64,000 nucleotides of DNA from Pediococcus cellicola (GCF_001438655.1 NZ_JQBR01000002.1:154057-218056), one strand, 5' to 3'. Positions 45,984 to 53,977 are shown, counted from the stretch's first letter. Made by a program: numbers and translations. The notes: generated by a model from the sequence alone, not told the origin.

Positions 45984-47534
45984 CTATTCACCCTCCTTTT
46001 CTGCCTTAAAAAAATGATCCGCATCATTTATTAATTGTTGCCAAGCGTTCCATATTGCCTCTTCGCTATACCGCTTACGACTCACATAAGCATGATCACT
46101 ATATTCTTGTAGACGCTTCTGATCCGAAAGAAGTTTAATTAACGCGTGAGCAAATGCTTTGTAATCCCCATCCTTAACTAAGGTGCCACTAAAACCATCT
46201 TCAATGATATCCGAAGGTCCGTATGGAATATCATAGGCAACAACAGGCAATCCATGTGATTGGGCCTCTAATACAGCTAGTGCGAACCCTTCTACACGGC
46301 TAGTTAACGTGGCTACCTGAGCTTTATCCATCACTTCACCGATGTTTGTTGAATAGCCTTTAAACGAAACAACTTGATCCAAATTAAGACTTTTAACTTG
46401 TTTTTGTAAAGCTTTATCAGTTGTGCCATCCCCATAGCCCCATAGATCTAAAGTAGCCTGTGGTAATTTTTGATGTACAATTCCAAAAGCTTTGATCAAA
46501 TGATCTAAACGTTTTTCGGGGAAAAGCCGGGCTACTTCAATGACCTTACCCGGCGTGCGATCTTGGAATGGCACATTTGCTTTTTCTATTAAACGATTGG
46601 GTACAATGCCAACTGGAATGGTAAAGATTGGTGTTTTTTTAAAATCAAATCTGAGCTTAGCATCCGCTGTTTGTCGTTTTGTGGAGTCAATCACCGCATT
46701 CCAAGCCGTAAAGTTTTTCAAAGAAAACTCAAAGTTATTGTTCAAGACGCGATCCATAGGGTCATTGGGGTCAGCAGTGTGGGCGTTGTGTAAAAACAAA
46801 ACCTTGTACGCGCGTGTTTGCATATGTAATAGCGCCCATTCTGTTTCAACTGCACGATCAGCAATGAAAACATTATGTCCGTCATCTTCTTGATTGAGTT
46901 GATCAAAGAAAAAGCGCTGTAACCCTCTCAAACCGGTAAATTCATAATTTTGTCCGTGAAAATCAACCACGCGTAGCAAGGAATTTTGCATTTTTCCTTG
47001 TCCATCTTTAAAGTAGAATGACTCATATACAAGCTTGCCTTCCGGTGAGTAAATCTGTTCATTACTAACACCGCCTTCAGGATTATGAATTTCCACAATA
47101 GATCTAAATCCGCGATGGTCGTATCTCTCGCGGCGTAATAAATTCCCTGCATAATCAAAGAAACTTACTGTCTGTACCTGTGTATCATGTTGCCCCCATG
47201 GTTCAATCCGCACTGCTAGTCGACCTTTGATGTCCTTTGCCACAAAGTAATCATTTTCGGCTTTTAACTGACAGCCATGTGGCAACTGAATATCTTTAGC
47301 GGTTAGCTTTCGTGGCTTAAAATTTTCGGACCCTTGAAGAAACTCAAACAAATTAATGTGATTGTCTTCCGGAATCCCAGCAACCTTCAAATTATGATGT
47401 AAATCAACCTCAAAATTTCGTGTCACGATTTTATTAGGCACACCATAATCGTTAAATAAGTGTACCCGTTTAATTTGGGCATGTTCAATTCCTGATTTGT
47501 TTAAAGGAATCGTCGTATTTAGAAAATAATACAT
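45984..47534 (-). CDS. TagE-like poly(glycerol-phosphate) alpha-glucosyltransferase (first of pair)
   Basis: A 516-residue paralogue of the downstream gene with the same order: YDHRGFRSIVEIH and IYSPEGKLVYESFYFKD in the N-terminal region, then GKVIEVARLFPEKRLDHLI, LWGYGDGTTDKALQ and EGFALAVLEAQSHGLPVVAYD. ATG 47534 follows AGGTGGG, while a longer frame to 47573 has no site. The pair forms an operon. Such pairs in lactobacilli may need each other for activity or modify different teichoic acid sites (inference). LTA synthase at 21 kb supplies a possible substrate. Confidence 0.85.
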   Translation of the reverse strand: MYYFLNTTIPLNKSGIEHAQIKRVHLFNDYGVPNKIVTRNFEVDLHHNLKVAGIPEDNHINLFEFLQGSENFKPRKLTAKDIQLPHGCQLKAENDYFVAKDIKGRLAVRIEPWGQHDTQVQTVSFFDYAGNLLRRERYDHRGFRSIVEIHNPEGGVSNEQIYSPEGKLVYESFYFKDGQGKMQNSLLRVVDFHGQNYEFTGLRGLQRFFFDQLNQEDDGHNVFIADRAVETEWALLHMQTRAYKVLFLHNAHTADPNDPMDRVLNNNFEFSLKNFTAWNAVIDSTKRQTADAKLRFDFKKTPIFTIPVGIVPNRLIEKANVPFQDRTPGKVIEVARLFPEKRLDHLIKAFGIVHQKLPQATLDLWGYGDGTTDKALQKQVKSLNLDQVVSFKGYSTNIGEVMDKAQVATLTSRVEGFALAVLEAQSHGLPVVAYDIPYGPSDIIEDGFSGTLVKDGDYKAFAHALIKLLSDQKRLQEYSDHAYVSRKRYSEEAIWNAWQQLINDADHFFKAEKEGE

Positions 47535-47725
47535 AAAATCCCACCTTTGACTTAATCTTACTATGCTTCTCATTTGATTATAACAGAAAGCGTTCTCTAT
47601 TTAACTACGTTTCTCAAAACGTTGATTCACGGGCAATTCAGTAATACTGTTAATTAATTTCAATTTAATTTCAGTGGCCCGTTTCAAACCGATTTGCCCT
47701 CAATCACCACCTGTGACTAAACGAA

Positions 47726-47764
47726 AAAACGCCCAGATAACTTTGTCTGTTATCTAGACGTTTG
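47726..47764 (-). terminator. Terminator of the acetaldehyde dehydrogenase gene
   Basis: On the minus strand AAACGTCTAGATAAC pairs with GTTATCTGGGCGTTT and ends in TTTTTT. No remnant of an alcohol dehydrogenase gene lies between it and the coding region. Confidence 0.85.
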
Positions 47765-47775
47765 TTGTATTTAAC

Positions 47776-49176
47776 TTAAAATTCCAAACTTTCATGTCGT
47801 AATCTTGGCAGACGCTTTGCGACCGTCTTTACATTGAGTAAATCCCAATCAGATAAATTATGTGAAATGGAGTTCTTCCCCCATGAACCACAACCAAGTG
47901 TCAAAGAAGGTGTAATGTTATTGAACTTATAGCCGATAGCACCTTGTGAAGTTGGGGTATTAATTAAAATACGGCAAGCATCCATTTCCAAAGCAAACCG
48001 GGTAATAAAATCATCATCTTCAGTATGCAGCCCAACTGTATGTCCTAAACCACCTAAGTTTAAGCCACGCTTCATTAAATGCATAGCCTCATCCTGACTA
48101 GTAGCTTTAACCATAGTTAGTACGGGTGATAACTTTTCATGAGACAAAATGTAATCACCACCAAGACCGGCCATTTCAGCAACCAAGAATTTAGCATCCT
48201 TTGGACAATCTTCAATGCCAGACCACTGAGCAATCGAGTAAGCCGATTGACCAGCTACCTTAGGATTAACAGATTCTTTTTCTCGGTTCATGACAACAGA
48301 CTCAAAGTTCTCCATATCGGCTGCTTTTACAAAGTAGGCCCCCCGTGCTTTTAAGCCATTTTTGACGTCATCGTAAACTTCAGCATCGACAATCATATTG
48401 GATTCAGAAGCACAAATCATCCCATTATCAAATGACTTGGACAAAACAATATCATCTAAAGTTTGTTTGAGGTTAGCCGTTTTTTCAACATAAACCGGCA
48501 CATTACCAGGACCTACTCCCAAAGCAGGTTTACCAGTTGAATATGCTGACTTAACCATTCCCGCACCACCAGTTGCAACTACTGTGGCAATACCATCATG
48601 GTTCATTAATTCTGTTGTGGCAGCCATGCTAGGCTTTGTAATCCACTGCACACAATTTTCAGGGGCACCTGCTTTAACAGCTGCTTCAGCAATAATTCTA
48701 CCTGTTTCCACACACGTCTTTTGGGCAAAGGGGTGAAATGCGAACACGATTGGGTTACGCGTTTTAATTGCTAACAAAGCATTGTGGAAAACTGTGGAAC
48801 TTGGGTTGGTAACCGGTGTCGCACTGGCAATAACACCAATTGGTTCAGCAATTTTCATAATGCCTTTTTCACGATCATTACTGATCACACCCACAGTGCG
48901 ATCATTTTTGATTGAATTGTAGATATCTTTAGTTGCGAATTGGTTTTTGATAACCTTATCCTCATAAACACCACGGCCAGTTTCATCAACTGCCATTTTT
49001 GCAAGCTTTTGACGTGCGTGATAGCCAGCTTTTGCCATCGCATGCACAATCTTGTCGATTTGTTCCTGATTCATGACGCTGAGACGATCTAAAGCAATAT
49101 GAGCCTTTTTAACAAGATCGTTGACCATAACTTGTGTTTCATCAATTTCTTTCTTGTTATCCAAATCTTTTATCAT
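47776..49176 (-). CDS. Acetaldehyde dehydrogenase (CoA-acylating), AdhE N-terminal half only
   Basis: This enzyme reduces acetyl-CoA with NADH to acetaldehyde, on the way to ethanol. The 466-residue protein matches the aldehyde dehydrogenase half of AdhE: EPIGVIASATPVTNPSS, VATGGAGMVKSAY and Cys255 in DNGMICASES. It ends with LLNVKTVAKRLPRLRHESLEF, which corresponds to the start of the linker to the iron alcohol dehydrogenase in bifunctional AdhE. A separate alcohol dehydrogenase must act elsewhere. It suits a heterofermenter, using acetyl-phosphate from phosphoketolase. GAGGAAG precedes the ATG. Confidence 0.92.
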   Translation of the reverse strand: MIKDLDNKKEIDETQVMVNDLVKKAHIALDRLSVMNQEQIDKIVHAMAKAGYHARQKLAKMAVDETGRGVYEDKVIKNQFATKDIYNSIKNDRTVGVISNDREKGIMKIAEPIGVIASATPVTNPSSTVFHNALLAIKTRNPIVFAFHPFAQKTCVETGRIIAEAAVKAGAPENCVQWITKPSMAATTELMNHDGIATVVATGGAGMVKSAYSTGKPALGVGPGNVPVYVEKTANLKQTLDDIVLSKSFDNGMICASESNMIVDAEVYDDVKNGLKARGAYFVKAADMENFESVVMNREKESVNPKVAGQSAYSIAQWSGIEDCPKDAKFLVAEMAGLGGDYILSHEKLSPVLTMVKATSQDEAMHLMKRGLNLGGLGHTVGLHTEDDDFITRFALEMDACRILINTPTSQGAIGYKFNNITPSLTLGCGSWGKNSISHNLSDWDLLNVKTVAKRLPRLRHESLEF

Positions 49177-49228
49177 ATTATTATATTCTTCCTCTCAGAA
49201 TGAGTATGTTATTCGCTTCACAATTATC

Positions 49229-49257
49229 ATTGTATCTTTCTGATAATTGTTTGTAAA
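49229..49257 (-). promoter_or_regulatory. Promoter of the acetaldehyde dehydrogenase gene
   Basis: On the minus strand TTTACA (49252-49257) and TACAAT (49229-49234) are 17 bases apart. The -35 box lies in a longer inverted repeat, TGTAAGCAAATGCCATTTACA-like, with TGTAA and TTACA ends, which may be an operator. Confidence 0.65.
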
Positions 49258-49259
49258 TG

Positions 49260-49565
49260 GCATTTGCTTACATAATCTATAATTGATAGGAATCATTGTT
49301 TATCAAGCATTCAAGGTGCTTTGTGCTTGTGAAAATCATCAATCTGTTCAGTGGCTTTCAAATAAACACTTTGTGAAATAAAACACAAAAAGTAATCGCT
49401 TTCTTCACAAACTTTTTTCTAATTGGCTGAACGGCTCTCTTTTTAAAACCTTTCTAATTCATAACTGGAACGGTCCAATTAATTCTGCTTGCCACAGAAT
49501 TTTGTGGTACTCGCCTTTTCATAAGCCGCATCTGTTTATCCCGGAATTTCATAAGTTTCATCTTA
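49260..49565. other. Long upstream region of the acetaldehyde dehydrogenase gene
   Basis: Apart from the promoter and the Rex site, this region shows only AT-rich sequence and scattered half-sites (CTTGTGAAAA near 49327, TTCACAA near 49404). No gene is seen. Such long leaders fit a strongly regulated gene. Confidence 0.4.
49371..49388 (-). promoter_or_regulatory. Rex (NADH/NAD+ sensor) binding site
   Basis: TTGTGAAATAAAACACAA matches the Rex operator TTGTG-N8-CACAA perfectly. Rex commonly controls ethanol-forming genes such as adhE. It lies about 115 bases upstream of the predicted -35 box, farther than usual, so a second upstream promoter or looping may be involved. Confidence 0.7.
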
Positions 49566-49571
49566 GAAAAT

Positions 49572-49621
49572 CAAAAAAAGCATGCTACCCAAGTTCTTGC
49601 GGCTAACATGCTTATTTTTTA
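49572..49621 (-). terminator. Terminator of the DUF1836 gene
   Basis: On the minus strand AATAAGCATGTTAGCC pairs with GGGTAGCATGCTTTTTTT. It lies six bases after the stop codon. Confidence 0.85.
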
Positions 49622-49626
49622 ACTTT

Positions 49627-50157
49627 TTACTTTAATTCAGTGGGCTTATGCTTAGCTGATCTTTGTAATAAACGGATTAGTTCTCCCGTCTGAACTTGAT
49701 CCACAATCATATTTGAGGTTACCTGCATTAATTGCTCTGAGATGTTTTTGGCAAGTGTTGTCGTGTGTTCCATCCCGATTCTAGCAATCTTTTGGTTCAC
49801 AATATCAATAAATCGATCATACGCTTGCTTTGGATAGTCTGTGGCAGTAATGCGATCAATGCCTGACCGAATCACATTAATCGGAAACGATTGTTTGAGC
49901 AACGTAATCAACAAAATATCAGCCACCTGCATCACCTGATATTTCTTTTTAGTTGGCGCTACAACTGCCTTTTGCTTCACATAATTATTAATCATTGTTG
50001 GTGTGACGGGATCCATACCAAGAGGACCTGTGTAACCTGTCAATAATGCCACCACCTGATCCATGTAAAGATCAAAGTTAGGTAATTCATCCCAGTGTGG
50101 CAACTTAACTTCTCTAACTGTCTTTAACCAATGATTGTACGACTCTAGTTCACTCAT
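49627..50157 (-). CDS. DUF1836 family protein
   Basis: A 176-residue cytoplasmic protein of the DUF1836 family, common in Firmicutes and of unknown function. The typical LPHWDELPNFDLYMDQVV, VTPTMINNYVKQKAV and KKYQVMQVADILLITLLKQSFPI segments are present. The middle is compatible with a MerR-like winged helix, so a regulatory role is often suggested but not proven. GAGGTGA precedes the ATG. It is divergent from the next gene. Confidence 0.88.
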   Translation of the reverse strand: MSELESYNHWLKTVREVKLPHWDELPNFDLYMDQVVALLTGYTGPLGMDPVTPTMINNYVKQKAVVAPTKKKYQVMQVADILLITLLKQSFPINVIRSGIDRITATDYPKQAYDRFIDIVNQKIARIGMEHTTTLAKNISEQLMQVTSNMIVDQVQTGELIRLLQRSAKHKPTELK

Positions 50158-50307
50158 TTATTTCACCTCATCCATAGATGTTACCGTTATTATATCATTG
50201 TAATCTAGTTTTTAGAACTAGATTGTCCTTTCAAAGTTTGTTTTCATGACGGATAGGGCCTAAATGTGCTATTCTTAAAAAAATACTTATGAATTGAGGC
50301 GCTTATT

Positions 50308-50643
50308 TTGTTTGAATTTACCAAAAAAAGACGTGTAACCGACGAAGTGAAAGAGCTTCTTCCCCAACCTGTTATTGAAGGCCTTTGGGATACTTTAAAG
50401 CAGATGAAGGCTGACAAACTTGTGGTTTCTCCTGTAATTGCTTTTGTTTTTAGCGATGATTACACTGAAGACACCATTTATGTGATGGGATTACAAAATT
50501 CTGGGGCAGTCGCTAAGGAATATGATATTTCATATGACGGTCAAAAACATTTTCTCGGCAAGGGAACTATCATTGTGGTTAAAGACAAGCCCAAAACAAT
50601 GACGATGAGCATCAGCGAACTTAACGAACAATCAAAGGAGTAA
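50308..50643 (+). CDS. Conserved small protein of unknown function
   Basis: A 111-residue acidic protein with no signal or membrane segment. It shows a helical start (TDEVKELLPQPVIEGLWDTLKQM) followed by strands (VVSPVIAFVFSDDY, TIYVMGLQNS, HFLGKGTIIVV). No family is recognised. The start is TTG with TTGAGGCG about eight bases upstream. It is eight bases before the lipoprotein gene and may be cotranscribed. Confidence 0.7.
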   Translation: MFEFTKKRRVTDEVKELLPQPVIEGLWDTLKQMKADKLVVSPVIAFVFSDDYTEDTIYVMGLQNSGAVAKEYDISYDGQKHFLGKGTIIVVKDKPKTMTMSISELNEQSKE

Positions 50644-50651
50644 GTTCAATT

Positions 50652-51215
50652 TTGAAAACATTCAAAAAAGTCATTTTGCTCTCATTGACTTGCTTGTTAG
50701 TCATTGGATTGGGTGCTTGTTCAAAACAACCCACAAAATCAGTCAAGGATAAAACGACAAGTTCTGCTAAATCACAATCATCTAAAAAAAGAGTTCCGAA
50801 GACCGCTTCACTAAAGGGACAGACCTTTCAAACGAAACAAGGCACATTTGTGCTTACCGAAAATCATGTCAGTGCATCAGCAACCAAAAATAAACAAGTC
50901 CTGATTTTGAAATACACGTTTCGTAACACTGGCAAAACACAATTAGTGCCATCCGATGATTGGTATCGCTATATTAAAGCTACTCAAAATATAAACGGTC
51001 GGGTTAAAAACCTTGAGCAAGGATCCTTACCATTTTCAACCACAACCACACCAGATGACAAACTTGAAAACGCTTCGGTAAGTGAAGTTAAGCCTGGACA
51101 CACGATTCAAGTGGAAGCTTCTTGGCAATTGGCTAAGAATGGCAGTCCCGTCACCCTCAAATTTTACGACACGCACCATCAACTTGTGGGCACAAGACAT
51201 TACGCCACAAACTAA
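50652..51215 (+). CDS. DUF5067-type lipoprotein
   Basis: A 187-residue secreted lipoprotein. The signal peptide ends in a lipobox LGAC at residues 20-23 or so, followed by a serine/lysine-rich spacer and a domain of about 120 residues with the immunoglobulin-like pattern of DUF5067 (LTENHVSASATKNKQVLILKYTFRNTG, then VKPGHTIQVEASWQL). Such proteins sit on the outer membrane face; function is unknown. The start is TTG, with AAAGGAG eleven bases upstream at the end of the preceding gene. Confidence 0.85.
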   Translation: MKTFKKVILLSLTCLLVIGLGACSKQPTKSVKDKTTSSAKSQSSKKRVPKTASLKGQTFQTKQGTFVLTENHVSASATKNKQVLILKYTFRNTGKTQLVPSDDWYRYIKATQNINGRVKNLEQGSLPFSTTTTPDDKLENASVSEVKPGHTIQVEASWQLAKNGSPVTLKFYDTHHQLVGTRHYATN

Positions 51216-51250
51216 GTTCCAACTAATCATTTTGACAAAAATATCATACT

Positions 51251-51376
51251 GAAAAAGATGCTTGTGACTTCGTAACTAAGCGAAGAAACCAGCTTTTTTC
51301 TCGATTTTGCCTATTTTTGCCTATTATAGTTTAGAGACAGCAAGAGACTGGGAGATTTTTCCCGGCCTCTTTTTCG
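51251..51376 (-). repeat. Two-hairpin intergenic repeat, copy h (inverted)
   Basis: Read on the minus strand, AAGAGGCCGGGAAAAATCTC-type stem (51341-51370) comes first, then TGTCTCTAAACTATAATAGGC, then AGAAAAAAGC... CTTCGCTTAGTTACGAAGTC ... GCATCTTTTTC. It is the only inverted copy. It would end minus-strand transcripts that pass through array B from the aldo/keto reductase gene. Confidence 0.8.
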
Positions 51377-51379
51377 TTC

Positions 51380-51846
51380 TTATAAGTTTCCGTCAGACTC
51401 GTTCCCCTGCTTTTTTCCACTAAACTTTAGGACGGCTAAGAATAGCAGAAAGCACAACCTAAGCTTGACTCCCGCGGGATTACGATCCCGCATCCGTCAA
51501 ACTCGTTCCCTTGCTTTTTTTTGCTAAGTTTTAGGACGGCTAAGAATAGCAGAAAGCACAACCTAAGCCTGACTCCCGCGGGATTACGATCCCGCATCCG
51601 AGACCCGCTCTCCTGCTTTTTTTTGCTAAGCTTTAGGACGGCTAAGAATAGCAGAAAGCACAACCTAAGCCTGACTCCCGCGGGATTACGATCCCGCATC
51701 CGTCAAACTCGTTCCCCTGCTTTTTTTCGCTAAGTTTTAGGACGGCTAAGAATAGCAGAAAGCACAACCTAAGCCTGACTCCCGCGGGATTACGATCCCG
51801 CATCCGTCAAACTTAGGTTGTGCTTTCTATCGCTATTCTTAGCCCA
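51380..51846 (+). repeat. Direct-repeat array B ending in a giant hairpin
   Basis: A partial unit (51380-51428) is followed by units starting at 51429, 51533 and 51635, spaced 104 and 102 bases, then the terminal unit at 51739. Each unit has the head AGGACGGCTAAGAATAGC, the arm AAAGCACAACCTAAGC and the core GCGGGATTACGATCCCGC. In the last unit the arm is repeated inverted (CTTAGGTTGTGCTTTCTATC), giving a hairpin of about 105 bases up to 51844. The array ends nine bases from the stop codon of the aldo/keto reductase gene. Spacers contain CCGTCAAACTCGTTCCC. Confidence 0.93.
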
Positions 51847-51854
51847 CTACTCTT

Positions 51855-52799
51855 TTATGGCATATCATTTCCTGCCGCATAGTAAATGTCGTACCATTCC
51901 TGGCCCGTCATCTCCACATCACTTCCGGCCAACGATTCCTTAATATGCTGCGGATTCATCGAACCCACCAACAGCTGGAACTTCGCCGGATGACGCAAAA
52001 TCCATGCCGTGGCAATCGCATTCTTCGTCACACCATACTGATCCGCCAATTCCTGCATCTTCTTATTCAACTCAGGGAACTTCGGATTATCAATAAATGG
52101 ACCATCAAAATTTCCCCATTGATATGGTGACCACGCCTGAATCACAATATCATGAATCCGTGAATACTCCAAGAACTGACCATCATGATCCGTTCCCCGA
52201 TCATCTTGCATATTCGTATGCATCCCAAAATCAATCATATTTGTATGCATAATTCCAAACTGCAACTGGTTGAACATCAATTTCTGAGAAACTGCACGCT
52301 GCAACATCTCAAACTGCATCGGATTAAAGTTCGAAACCCCAAAATGACGTACCTTGCCAGCAGTCTGCAATTCATCAAATGCTTCTGCAACCTGGTCTGG
52401 TTCCATCAGCGCATCTGGTCTGTGCAACAAGACGGAATCCAAATAATCCACATTCAAACTTTCCAGTTCATGATTTACCGCATCAATAATGTGTTGTTTT
52501 GAAAAGTCATAGCGGTTACCGTAAGGCTTGCCTGACCCATCATCATTTCCATTACGAATGCCCACCTTAGATTGTAGCCATAAATCATCGCGGCTAACAG
52601 ATGAATTTGCTAAGGCATCTCGAAAAACTAAATCTGATTTTCCGCCACCATAAATATCGGCAGTATCAATAAAATTGACACCATTATCAACAGCCGTTTC
52701 AATCACTTTAGTTGCAGAATTTGTATCAAGGACGTTCATTCGCATAATTCCGAGTGCCACATTAGACACTTTTTTGCCACCAATTGTAATTTGTTTCAA
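51855..52799 (-). CDS. Aldo/keto reductase (YdhF-like)
   Basis: A 314-residue NADPH-dependent oxidoreductase with a TIM-barrel fold. The catalytic set lies in GVNFIDTADIYGGG (Asp, Tyr), LQSKVG (Lys) and VLLHRPD (His). The C-terminal cofactor part has LLVGSMNPQHIKESL. It resembles the E. coli YdhF subfamily; its substrate is unknown. TTG 52799 is eight bases after AGGAG, so it is preferred over GTG 52808. Third codon positions are unusually rich in G, matching the plus-strand C excess beside array B, strongest near the 3' end. Confidence 0.9.
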   Translation of the reverse strand: MKQITIGGKKVSNVALGIMRMNVLDTNSATKVIETAVDNGVNFIDTADIYGGGKSDLVFRDALANSSVSRDDLWLQSKVGIRNGNDDGSGKPYGNRYDFSKQHIIDAVNHELESLNVDYLDSVLLHRPDALMEPDQVAEAFDELQTAGKVRHFGVSNFNPMQFEMLQRAVSQKLMFNQLQFGIMHTNMIDFGMHTNMQDDRGTDHDGQFLEYSRIHDIVIQAWSPYQWGNFDGPFIDNPKFPELNKKMQELADQYGVTKNAIATAWILRHPAKFQLLVGSMNPQHIKESLAGSDVEMTGQEWYDIYYAAGNDMP

Positions 52800-52852
52800 A
52801 CGTATCACTCCTAGATTTATAATATTTAAAACTACTCACTTATTACCTTAAC

Positions 52853-52889
52853 ACCGATCAATTCAAATTAGAATTAATTTGTGATCGGT
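52853..52889. promoter_or_regulatory. Inverted repeat upstream of the aldo/keto reductase gene
   Basis: ACCGATCA and TGATCGGT are perfect inverted arms 21 bases apart, with a smaller AATT/AATT inside, about 55-90 bases before the start codon. It is a possible operator; the regulator is unknown. Confidence 0.5.
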
Positions 52890-52904
52890 TACATTAATTA
52901 ACAC

Positions 52905-52938
52905 TAAAAAAGCCGTGATTTCAAAAATCACAGCTTTA
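52905..52938 (-). terminator. Terminator of hsp20
   Basis: On the minus strand AAAGCTGTGATTT pairs with AAATCACGGCTTT and ends in TTTT. Confidence 0.88.
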
Positions 52939-52944
52939 AATCAA

Positions 52945-53373
52945 TTAGTTAATTGGAATTTGCGTATTATTTTCAAGCTTCTCTTCACTCTTTGGCAAAG
53001 TAATCTTCAAAACACCACCATCGTATGAAGCACTGATTTTATCCCGATCAACATTTGGTAAATAAAACTGACGTGAAACATTACTGTAACTACGCTCTTG
53101 ACGAATTAAATTACCCTTTTCGTCCTTTTGCGCCCTATCAACGTTATGCTTTCCTTCAACTGTCAAAGTATCATTATCATAGTTCAGGCGGATATTTTCC
53201 TTCTTAAACCCAGGTAATTCTGCTGAAACTTCATAATTTTTATCATTTTCCCGGATGTCCGTCTTCATCGAGCTACTTTGAGTCATTGATTTGAAGAAAT
53301 TCTTTCCAAAATTATCAAAGAAATCAAATGGTTCAAAATCATCAAAATCCCTATTTCTTAACTCGTTAGCCAT
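52945..53373 (-). CDS. Small heat shock protein Hsp20
   Basis: A 142-residue alpha-crystallin-type chaperone that holds unfolding proteins. The start FDDFEPFDFFDNFGKNFF is the usual hydrophobic N-terminal arm. The alpha-crystallin domain runs from about residue 37 (KTDIRENDKNYEVSAELPGFKKENI) to GVLKITLPK. The tail NNTQIPIN carries the I-x-I motif for oligomer formation. AGGAG precedes the ATG. Its promoter has a perfect CIRCE operator next to the -35 box, so HrcA control is expected. Confidence 0.95.
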   Translation of the reverse strand: MANELRNRDFDDFEPFDFFDNFGKNFFKSMTQSSSMKTDIRENDKNYEVSAELPGFKKENIRLNYDNDTLTVEGKHNVDRAQKDEKGNLIRQERSYSNVSRQFYLPNVDRDKISASYDGGVLKITLPKSEEKLENNTQIPIN

Positions 53374-53437
53374 AATTCAAGACTCCTTTTTATATAAATT
53401 TTATAAGGTACATACCTCATTTCCTCGGTACACTTAT

Positions 53438-53466
53438 ATAGTAGGACCATCTAGAATTGAATGCAA
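53438..53466 (-). promoter_or_regulatory. Promoter of hsp20
   Basis: On the minus strand TTGCAT (53461-53466) and TACTAT (53438-53443) are 17 bases apart. Confidence 0.7.
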
Positions 53467-53470
53467 GAAA

Positions 53471-53497
53471 TTAGCACTCCACTAACAAGAGTGCTAA
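53471..53497. promoter_or_regulatory. CIRCE operator (HrcA binding site)
   Basis: TTAGCACTC-N9-GAGTGCTAA is a perfect CIRCE element, placed just upstream of the hsp20 -35 box. Confidence 0.96.
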
Positions 53498-53557
53498 TTT
53501 CACTTTCGTTTCAGCTGTAAAAACCTCATCCAGGTTAGTAGCAAATCTACCTTAGAA

Positions 53558-53596
53558 GCAAAAAACCACTAAGTCATATGGCCTAGTGGTTCTTCT
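53558..53596 (-). terminator. Terminator of the small acidic protein gene
   Basis: On the minus strand AACCACTA and TAGTGGTT pair around a GGCC-containing loop, followed by TTTTTTGC. Confidence 0.8.
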
Positions 53597-53977
53597 TTAA
53601 TATGTGATAATCTTATGGGTTTCATTTGGTTTGTCTTGAACCTTCAAATCCAAGGCATTTCCTAAAATATGCAACGCTTTTTCTCTAGTCGTAACTTGGT
53701 CCATGTCAAAGATGATTGATTCAATGGCACCGCCAATAAAATCGAAACGTTCAAAGAAAATGTAAGGATCTTCACTTTCACGAGAATGAAATTCAGCTTC
53801 AATTTTTTCATAAAAGCCCTGACTCCACAAACGATCCTTCATATCAGGAAAATCATTTCGGGTAATAAAGCCCTTTTCCTCAATGATATCCGCAGCCTCT
53901 TTGACATCTTCCTTATCGTAATCAATTTTGGCAATTTTTTCTTGATCCGTTTCTACTTTTACTGCATCCTTTGCCAT
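53597..53977 (-). CDS. Conserved acidic protein of unknown function
   Basis: A 126-residue, strongly acidic cytoplasmic protein with no recognised domain. The sequence suggests mostly helices (KEDVKEAADIIEEKGFI, DMKDRLWSQGFYEKIEAEFH). AAGGAGATC precedes the ATG. It lies between hsp20 and the P-type ATPase, all on one strand but with its own terminator. The association with stress genes is only positional. Confidence 0.7.
   Translation of the reverse strand: MAKDAVKVETDQEKIAKIDYDKEDVKEAADIIEEKGFITRNDFPDMKDRLWSQGFYEKIEAEFHSRESEDPYIFFERFDFIGGAIESIIFDMDQVTTREKALHILGNALDLKVQDKPNETHKIITY

Noticed and set aside
51436-51733. Open frames of 70-87 codons across array B with repeated peptides
   Set aside because: They arise from the repeat itself, have no ribosome site and occur on both strands in several frames.
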